DNA from: Candidatus Cloacimonadota bacterium
GTDB lineage: Bacteria; Cloacimonadota; Cloacimonadia; Cloacimonadales; JAFGVF01
Direction of reading: 5' to 3'
Length of the DNA: 11,865 bases
NCBI GenBank assembly: GCA_016938155.1
Contig: JAFGVF010000407.1
Location: 1-11,865 of the forward strand
The notes under the pieces are model-generated. The model made no database searches and was not told the origin of the DNA. It saw only the letters and a list, made by a program, of their open reading frames with translations. Shown here piece after piece: positions 7,574 through 11,865 of the stretch. Both the position numbers and the translations under genes were made by a program. The stretch's first letter is position 1, and every line of letters begins with the position of its first letter.

Positions 7574-8329
7574 TTTGTACGCTGAGACTATTCAATCATC
7601 GCATCCCCTTCTCATCAGATTCCCATCATCTGCTTACATCCATGACATGACTAACTCCCGATTTTCTTCCGTTCCTCTTACGCCGTTGCCCAGAATATCA
7701 GCTTTTAACCCGCAAGAGCTACGCAACCTTACAGCAACCGTAATCTCAAGTTTATCATCCAATTAGGGCACTATCATAGCTCAGTTACAATAGAAAAAAA
7801 AGTTATGAGATTAATCATTCACAAATTGTGGATAATTAAACCTTTCCGGTAAGAGAATGGTAGGTATCCAATAGTTTTTGGTTGGAAATGTATAAGTGCA
7901 TTTAATGTCATTTGGAAGGTCTATGACCATTTCTAAGATTTATTGTAATAGGGGCAATAAAGACGGTATATGTTAGATCTGCTGCATAGCGAGCGAAGCA
8001 AGTTTGGGGCAGAGACACCAATAGTACAATTCAGATAACGATTATCAATTTCTCACTCTCTTCTTACCCTCATAAAACTGATAACTGAATCTTCAATAGA
8101 AATGGGGAATTAAGAAAAAAGACTAAAGCTTTTAGTGATTATCAGAACGATGCACGATTTCTGCAGGGCGTAAATTGCTGAGCGTTTCTACATCCACCTT
8201 TCAAATTGTCTGAATAGAGAGATAGCGACCAAGTTCGCATAAGTTCTTCGAATCAAAACCATCGCAATTGAGAACAAATGCGTAACATTCTACTCATTTT
8301 CCGTATGTGTGTAGATTGTTTGTTTTAGC

Positions 8330-8361
8330 AAACAACCCCGTCAGTTTAGGCGGGGTTGTTT
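8330..8361 (-). terminator. Intrinsic terminator after the DOMON operon
   Basis: AAACAACCCCG (8330-8340) and CGGGGTTGTTT (8351-8361) form a perfect 11-bp stem with a 10-base loop, starting 16 bases after the stop codon at 8378. On the minus strand the 3' arm ends in the U-rich GUUGUUU. On the plus strand it is followed by CTTTG, so it may act in both directions. A second hairpin, TTGTTTG (8316-8322) with CAAACAA (8329-8335), shares one arm with it. Confidence 0.8.
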
Positions 8362-8377
8362 CTTTGAGGGAGGTTTG

Positions 8378-9199
8378 TTACTTTAAAAGAGTTAGTTTCC
8401 TTGTTGCGACTTCGGATCCTGACTTTATCCGGGCAAAATATATTCCACCGGAAACGGCACTGTTACTGTTATCAAAACCATTCCAGACAATTTCGTGATT
8501 ACCATTACCGAAACTGCCGAAGCTCTTAACACTTTGACCAATGATATTGAAGATTTCCAAAGAAGCTTGTTCGTTGGAATTAACTGCAAATTTAATCGTG
8601 GTCTCAGGATTAAATGGATTAGGATAATTGGTTATCATTAAAGGTTTCAGGAATTGAGTTGTGTTATCATCGATGCTAACCGGCTCAGCAATTGTAATAT
8701 TGGCAAATCCGGCACCGGCATGCATACCGGTGAAATTGTCAGCTCCGTTAGCCCCACGGGCAAGGATAATTGGATAACTCTGTCCAATCATCAATGGTTT
8801 ATCCTTTGTGTCACCCGAATCTAATGGGATGATGAAATGAAGCTCAGTTACTCCGCCTGTTTCCATAGATGAGGAAGTAATTATATCATTAGTTCCCCCT
8901 ATAGCTGTATCAGCTGAATGAGCAGTTTGAGTCGTACCCCAGTCATCACGAATCATCGTTGTTCCAGCCTGGTCGTAACCGATAATGATATTACCATTTT
9001 GCATTGTGTTTGTCGGGTCAAAACCAACTGCAACCCATCCGGTTGTATTGGCAGATAACTGACATTCAAGATTCTGGCTGTCGTCGGTAACTCTGTAGTT
9101 AAGTGTTACTCCGGCTGTACTTACGGTTTGATACGGTGTTTCTGCAAGAAGCATTATTGCTGTTATTGAAATAAGAATAAATATCACTAATTTTTTCAT
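8378..9199 (-). CDS. Secreted DOMON-domain (putative haem b) protein with type IX-like C-terminal sorting domain
   Basis: 273 residues. A signal peptide covers residues 1-19 (MKKLVIFILISITAIMLLA). A DOMON domain spans about 22-172 with TGWVAVGF (53-60), TMQNGNIIIGY (65-75), GGTND, and IPLDSGDTKDK (124-134). Met66 and His160 sit where the cytochrome domain of cellobiose dehydrogenase has its haem Met and His, about 94 residues apart, so haem b binding is likely but unproven. Residues 191-273 start with NYPNPFNPETTIKF and end in IYFARIKSGSEVATRKLTLLK, a Por/FlgD-like sorting domain that in this superphylum directs type IX secretion and surface attachment. The ribosome site AAGGAG precedes the ATG by about 7 bases. 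It is the last gene of a four-gene operon, 14 bases after a lipoprotein with the same DOMON fold, and is probably extracellular. Confidence 0.9.
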   Translation of the reverse strand: MKKLVIFILISITAIMLLAETPYQTVSTAGVTLNYRVTDDSQNLECQLSANTTGWVAVGFDPTNTMQNGNIIIGYDQAGTTMIRDDWGTTQTAHSADTAIGGTNDIITSSSMETGGVTELHFIIPLDSGDTKDKPLMIGQSYPIILARGANGADNFTGMHAGAGFANITIAEPVSIDDNTTQFLKPLMITNYPNPFNPETTIKFAVNSNEQASLEIFNIIGQSVKSFGSFGNGNHEIVWNGFDNSNSAVSGGIYFARIKSGSEVATRKLTLLK

Positions 9200-9213
9200 T
9201 TTGTACTCCTTTT

Positions 9214-9771
9214 TTAATTCCTGATGAGAATTGCCCCGAAGTCATACTGTGAGTGGATGGTCACAAAATCATCCGCATCACCTGCTGCGAAGATTACCGG
9301 ATAGGTAGTCCCAAGACTCAGCACTCTATCTTTAGTGTCTCCGGAATCGAGTGGTATTTTGAACTCTAAACTTGTCTTCCCATCAGTTTCGTATGCCGAG
9401 AGCAAGGTTACATCGCTTGTCCCGCCAAGGTTTATATCCGGTTCGTGGCTGTAAGAGGTTACACCGAATTCATCACTGATAAAACCAGTAGAATTATCAT
9501 AGTATCCGATTATGAAATTTGCATCCTTCATCTGAGCAGATGGAGCAAACCCCACTGAAATCCAGCCCGTTCCTGCACCGGTTAATCTGCAATGCAGATT
9601 TACACTATCTTCTACCTTATATTTTAAGACAAAATCACCGGCTCTTTCTGTGTAAAATCCTTCACTATCAATTTCTGTATTTATTTCAGGTGCCATCTCA
9701 TCCCTGACTGTGTTACATCCTGCAATGAGAAGCAGGAGAATGCTGACTACTAAACCAAATATCTTCACCAT
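9214..9771 (-). CDS. DOMON-domain (putative haem b) lipoprotein
   Basis: 185 residues. The lipoprotein signal MVKIFGLVVSILLLLIAGC places the lipidated Cys at 19; the next residue is Asn rather than Asp, which favours the outer membrane if Lol sorting applies. A single DOMON domain spans about 43-185: TGWISVGF (68-75), QMKDANFIIGY (80-90), GGTSD (116-120), IPLDSGDTKDR (139-149), and TIHSQYDFG near the end. Met81 and His173 are placed as haem b ligands, and His109 is also shared with the downstream paralogue. The two genes appear to be a tandem duplication that then gained different anchors: lipid here, a sorting tail there. The start may instead be GTG at 9768, since the GGGG of the ribosome site is only two bases from the ATG at 9771 but about five from the GTG. 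It begins 5 bases after the beta-barrel gene. Confidence 0.88.
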   Translation of the reverse strand: MVKIFGLVVSILLLLIAGCNTVRDEMAPEINTEIDSEGFYTERAGDFVLKYKVEDSVNLHCRLTGAGTGWISVGFAPSAQMKDANFIIGYYDNSTGFISDEFGVTSYSHEPDINLGGTSDVTLLSAYETDGKTSLEFKIPLDSGDTKDRVLSLGTTYPVIFAAGDADDFVTIHSQYDFGAILIRN

Positions 9772-9776
9772 TCCCC

Positions 9777-10538
9777 CTAAAACCTTCGTTGCAAGTTAAA
9801 CCCGAATTTGAGGTCTTTCTTATCGTTCGTTCCAAGAGATTGCTCGCGGGGAGACATTCCGGTGCCATTTCCCAGCAGGAATGTAAACTGGTGACCGTAA
9901 GTATCAAGCCTCAAACCTACTGCAAAAGCATCATAATCTCCAAGGTATGTCCTAACTCTTTCTGATGCGGAATCCCTATCCCAAACAGGATAGTATTCAC
10001 TCAGTAAAGTCAGATTATCAAAGAGAATAACTCCAAGACCAAAACCGTTTACTAATCGCTCGTAATACCCATCATATCCGATATTGGTATTGAGAATAAT
10101 CCGTTCCCATAAGGGGTCGTTTTGCACGGCAAGCAGGTACAGAAAGTTGTTTCTTCGCTTTTCCTGAGATACCTCATCGAATGAGAAATATCGGATGTTT
10201 GCTTGAGCCTGTACCGGGAAACTCATCGGTGTAAATTTAAATGAAGCTTCCAGATGATAGGATTTCTTCAGACGAGTATAACCGACTTTGGCTTCCAGAC
10301 TATGAATAAGTGCCTTCCGCAAAAAGAAACCAGTGTTTGCTCCCACATCCATACCGAAAAAAGTATCAAACGGTTCATCATCTACAGCACCGAGAAAACG
10401 ATGAGAGATCGTTATTTCATTCTCCAGGTCTGTCAGCTCAGTCGGGCTTATCAAATTGAGAAAATTATGCTCATAAGCCTGTATTGCCGAAATACCCCAA
10501 AAAAGGAGTATTGATATGAGTACGATTTCCTTTCGCAT
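9777..10538 (-). CDS. DUF5777-like outer-membrane beta-barrel protein
   Basis: 253 residues. A signal peptide (about 1-21, ending AIQA-YEHN) is followed by a protein made of alternating amphipathic strands without hydrophobic helices. It ends in an aromatic residue (KFGFNLQRRF), the usual C-terminal signature of outer-membrane barrels. ISHRFLGAVDD, FFGMDVGANTGF and the final FGFNLQRRF resemble the DUF5777 barrel family as I remember it; this assignment needs a profile search. No catalytic residues are evident, so a porin or scaffold role is the plain reading. Its start is 3 bases after the upstream stop codon with only a weak ribosome site, which suggests translational coupling. Its place between an exported SOR-like protein and two DOMON proteins suggests it acts with them at the outer membrane. 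Confidence 0.82.
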   Translation of the reverse strand: MRKEIVLISILLFWGISAIQAYEHNFLNLISPTELTDLENEITISHRFLGAVDDEPFDTFFGMDVGANTGFFLRKALIHSLEAKVGYTRLKKSYHLEASFKFTPMSFPVQAQANIRYFSFDEVSQEKRRNNFLYLLAVQNDPLWERIILNTNIGYDGYYERLVNGFGLGVILFDNLTLLSEYYPVWDRDSASERVRTYLGDYDAFAVGLRLDTYGHQFTFLLGNGTGMSPREQSLGTNDKKDLKFGFNLQRRF

Positions 10539-10541
10539 GCT

Positions 10542-10886
10542 CTACTCAATAACTAAAGATACTGATTTCTTTCCCGATTTATTGCATGCTGTTGTAACTG
10601 TGATGGTATCACCTACCTTGGCATCAATAATCTTATACTGATATTCCCCGCCCTTAATGGTTTCCTGCTTTGAGATTTGCTGGTTGATTATCTCTTTCTT
10701 ATTCAGTTTCACATTTATCTCATATATAAAGTGATCTTCTGCATTCTTCACTTCGTGCTCAAAGGAAACCATCAGAATGTTTGTATCCTTATCAAAATCT
10801 GCTTTTACTCCTGAAGCGGGATGTGCTGAAAGAAGTGCAGTTCCAAGTATCATCAAAACAATTATCGTTGTTTGTAGAATTTTCAT
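10542..10886 (-). CDS. Small exported protein resembling the superoxide-reductase/desulfoferrodoxin iron domain, with an incomplete ligand set
   Basis: 114 residues. The signal peptide MKILQTTIIVLMILGTALLSA would be cut before His22-Pro23, giving a mature N-terminal His. The mature part is one small beta-sandwich-like domain. FEHEVKNAEDHFIYEINVKLNKKEI (42-66) recalls the HP...EHHI...E segment of superoxide reductase, and GDTITVTTACNKSG (92-105) recalls its CN-x-HG loop. Cys101 and Asn102 are kept, but the His after the Cys is Ser104. Possible metal ligands are His22, His44, His52 and Cys101. The fold relationship is inferred from these motifs and is moderate; enzymatic activity is doubtful. 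A perfect AGGAGG lies 4 bases before the ATG, and a good promoter lies just upstream. It is the first gene of the DOMON/beta-barrel operon. Confidence 0.85.
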   Translation of the reverse strand: MKILQTTIIVLMILGTALLSAHPASGVKADFDKDTNILMVSFEHEVKNAEDHFIYEINVKLNKKEIINQQISKQETIKGGEYQYKIIDAKVGDTITVTTACNKSGKKSVSLVIE

Positions 10887-10905
10887 AATTCCTCCTATTT
10901 TAAAT

Positions 10906-10934
10906 AATATATAGTAGAATTATAGGAATTGCAA
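10906..10934 (-). promoter_or_regulatory. Sigma-70-type promoter of the DOMON operon
   Basis: On the minus strand, TTGCAA (10934-10929) and TATATT (10911-10906) are separated by exactly 17 bases, matching consensus at 4 of 6 and 5 of 6 positions. The transcription start would fall near 10899, just ahead of the AGGAGG at 10896-10891 and the ATG at 10886. No operator dyad is obvious around it. Confidence 0.6.
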
Positions 10935-11157
10935 CTTTTTAATATGCACTTTACTCTTTCTGAGGATACATTTGGAATTCATCAAGATTATGTAAGCTCA
11001 TAACGATTCCATAGAACAGGAAAAACCTTTCTTATTCGGTTCACTCCAGAAATCATCCAAGTCAGCCTGAACAGTGTTAAGGGATTTAGAGGAAAAAAAT
11101 CAAGATTTAACAATTGCGGATTGGCAAGAATTCCTTTTTATATTGCAGGCTGATGAG

Positions 11158-11301
11158 TTTTCCACACTTATCCACACGGAGCCTATTTGCACCTTTTCTT
11201 TGTATCGGCATGATAGTCTGAGGGTTACATACTTATATCGATTTATGCTCCATAGTTATTCACAACTTATCCACACAATAAACACAGGGATAAGTGGATA
11301 A
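11158..11301. other. Cluster of DnaA-box-like 9-mers
   Basis: Plus-strand matches to TTWTNCACA: TTTTCCACA (11158-11166), TTATCCACA (11168-11176), TTATTCACA (11256-11264), TTATCCACA (11267-11275). On the minus strand there is TTATCCACT (11293-11301, 8 of 9). The first two are a tandem 10-bp repeat and the next two are 11 bp apart, so each pair is spaced by about one helical turn. A further perfect minus-strand copy at 11371-11379 is inside the neighbouring gene. Such clusters occur in replication origins and in DnaA-titrating or DnaA-regulated sites; which applies is unknown. Confidence 0.5.
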
Positions 11302-11865
11302 TTACCTGATAATTACAAACTTTGTTCTTTCGTTATACCCGTTATAACTGAGCGATAGGAAGTAAACACCTGTGGATAACTCACTTCTTAGTAACTCATT
11401 TAATGGAATTCTGAACTCTCCGAGGGAGTTAACCGATTGTTCCTTTATGAGGATACGATTGCCTGCAATATCGTATAACCGGAATGTTATCTTATCGACA
11501 CTTTCCGGCAGCAGACACCGAATAAAAGCATTATCACTTTTCCGCACAGGATTTGGTGCCACAAACAAACCCTTCAAGGCATACTCATATTTATTAATCG
11601 ATGACTCAAGCTCTCTGGAGGGGCAAACCGTTCTAACTTCAATAACTCCGACAGGAGGCACATTTAGGGATAATTCGGTTTCTTCAGTTGTAATATAGAT
11701 AGGAGCTCCGGTTTCAGGTATTATAGTAAGTTCATAATGAATCGGATCTGGATAAGCTATCCCATCCCATACAATATTCAGTTTTGAAGAGGTAGTTTTG
11801 ATTGATAATTCAGGAGGTGTTAAAGGAAGAATGTCAGGAGAAAAGAATTCATTCAGAACAGAACC
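11302..11865 (-). CDS. C-terminal part of a secreted protein with fibronectin-III-like segment and type IX-like sorting domain (5' end beyond the window)
   Basis: The frame is open from the window edge, giving 187 codons plus stop, so the true start is outside; the GTG at 11661 is internal. Residues about 14-80 of the visible part (LTPPELSIKTTSSKLNIVWD ... IHYELTIIPETG ... VIEVRTVCPS) read as a fibronectin type III or similar Ig-like domain. The last 90 or so (LFVAPNPVRKSDNAFIRCLL ... FRLYDIAGNRI ... LSTGVYFLSL ... TKFVIIR) are a Por-type sorting domain with the APNPV opening and a GVYFL strand. In Bacteroidetes-related bacteria this targets proteins to the type IX secretion system. The enzymatic or adhesive N-terminal part is not visible, so no activity can be given. 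It is separated from the DOMON operon by 415 bases. Confidence 0.85.
   Translation of the reverse strand, partial: GSVLNEFFSPDILPLTPPELSIKTTSSKLNIVWDGIAYPDPIHYELTIIPETGAPIYITTEETELSLNVPPVGVIEVRTVCPSRELESSINKYEYALKGLFVAPNPVRKSDNAFIRCLLPESVDKITFRLYDIAGNRILIKEQSVNSLGEFRIPLNELLRSELSTGVYFLSLSYNGYNERTKFVIIR

Larger units (their letters stand above)
7333..8315. other. Gene-poor interval of about 1 kb upstream of the repressor
   Basis: No frame on either strand carries a convincing protein: the open stretches are short, lack ribosome sites and resemble no family I recognise. The interval contains operator-like box 2, a plus-strand promoter-like sequence, a DnaA-box-like 9-mer at 7827-7835 and small inverted repeats (TTTATTG/CAATAAA near 7939-7961; GATAA-CGA-TTATC near 8034-8046). 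Bases about 7590-7770 are pyrimidine-rich on the plus strand and less AT-rich than their surroundings, which could mark a gene remnant or an unrecognised RNA. I cannot assign a function. Confidence 0.6.
10887..11301. other. Intergenic region with promoter and DnaA-box-like cluster
   Basis: This 415-base stretch separates the sorting-domain protein from the DOMON operon. Its left part holds the operon promoter and ribosome site; its right part (11158-11301) holds five DnaA-box-like 9-mers. The middle (about 10940-11150) is AT-rich with an A-run and no structure I can name. A 75-codon plus-strand frame at 11074-11301 is not convincing as a gene. Confidence 0.7.

Noticed and set aside
7348..7766. 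Two short plus-strand open frames upstream of the repressor
   Set aside because: No ribosome sites, low-complexity residue content and no recognisable family; one of them contains the promoter-like sequence and operator-like box.
7639..7767. 43-codon minus-strand frame (TTG start; ...ADILGNGVRGTEENRELVMSWM)
   Set aside because: Its residue composition is plausible, but it is bounded by stops on both sides, has no ribosome site and matches no family I can name; at best a remnant.
11074..11301. 75-codon plus-strand open frame
   Set aside because: It starts at a GTG right after a stop codon with no ribosome site, runs opposite to all neighbours, and half of it is the translation of the DnaA-like repeats (LIHT twice).
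11371..11379. Sixth DnaA-box 9-mer as a functional site
   Set aside because: It encodes the Leu-Ser-Thr of the conserved sorting-domain strand LSTGVYFL, so protein coding explains it adequately.

Overview
This is an AT-rich bacterial window in which every convincing gene is on the minus strand, so transcription runs from right to left. The organism is a diderm (outer-membrane) bacterium, probably of the Fibrobacteres-Chlorobi-Bacteroidetes superphylum; Cloacimonadota is a good fit but unproven. The reasons are a TolC-type channel, lipoproteins, a DUF5777-like beta-barrel, and two proteins ending in the 'PNP(F)' type IX secretion (Por/FlgD-like) C-terminal sorting domain. There is no rRNA, tRNA, CRISPR array or recognisable transposase.

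Layout from right to left. (1) 11865-11302: C-terminal part of a secreted protein with a fibronectin-III-like segment and a sorting domain; its start lies beyond the window. (2) 11301-10887: a 415-base intergenic region with a cluster of DnaA-box-like 9-mers and a good minus-strand promoter. (3) 10886-8378: a tight four-gene operon coding for a small exported superoxide-reductase-like protein, an outer-membrane beta-barrel, a DOMON-domain lipoprotein and a DOMON protein with a sorting tail. It ends at an intrinsic terminator. Both DOMON domains keep the Met and His expected for haem b ligation, so the operon looks like a cell-envelope redox system; its function is not established. (4) 8377-7302: about 1 kb with no credible gene, holding two matching TetR-operator-like boxes, one orphan plus-strand promoter-like sequence and one DnaA-box-like 9-mer. 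(5) 7301-1177: an AcrR/TtgR-like repressor followed by a complete tripartite efflux set in the order outer-membrane channel, membrane-fusion lipoprotein, RND pump. A strong terminator follows the pump. (6) 1128-1: the N-terminal part of an exported patatin phospholipase with the start of a POTRA domain, the layout of type Vd autotransporters.

Most notable observations: the RND pump lacks the conserved transmembrane-helix-4 aspartates (Ser405-Asn406 instead) but has an Asp in helix 10; the haem-DOMON/SOR-like/beta-barrel operon; the pair of TetR boxes around the repressor promoter region; a perfect 26-bp palindrome between the repressor and the channel gene; and the DnaA-box cluster. All functional statements come from reading motifs by eye; no database search was possible.
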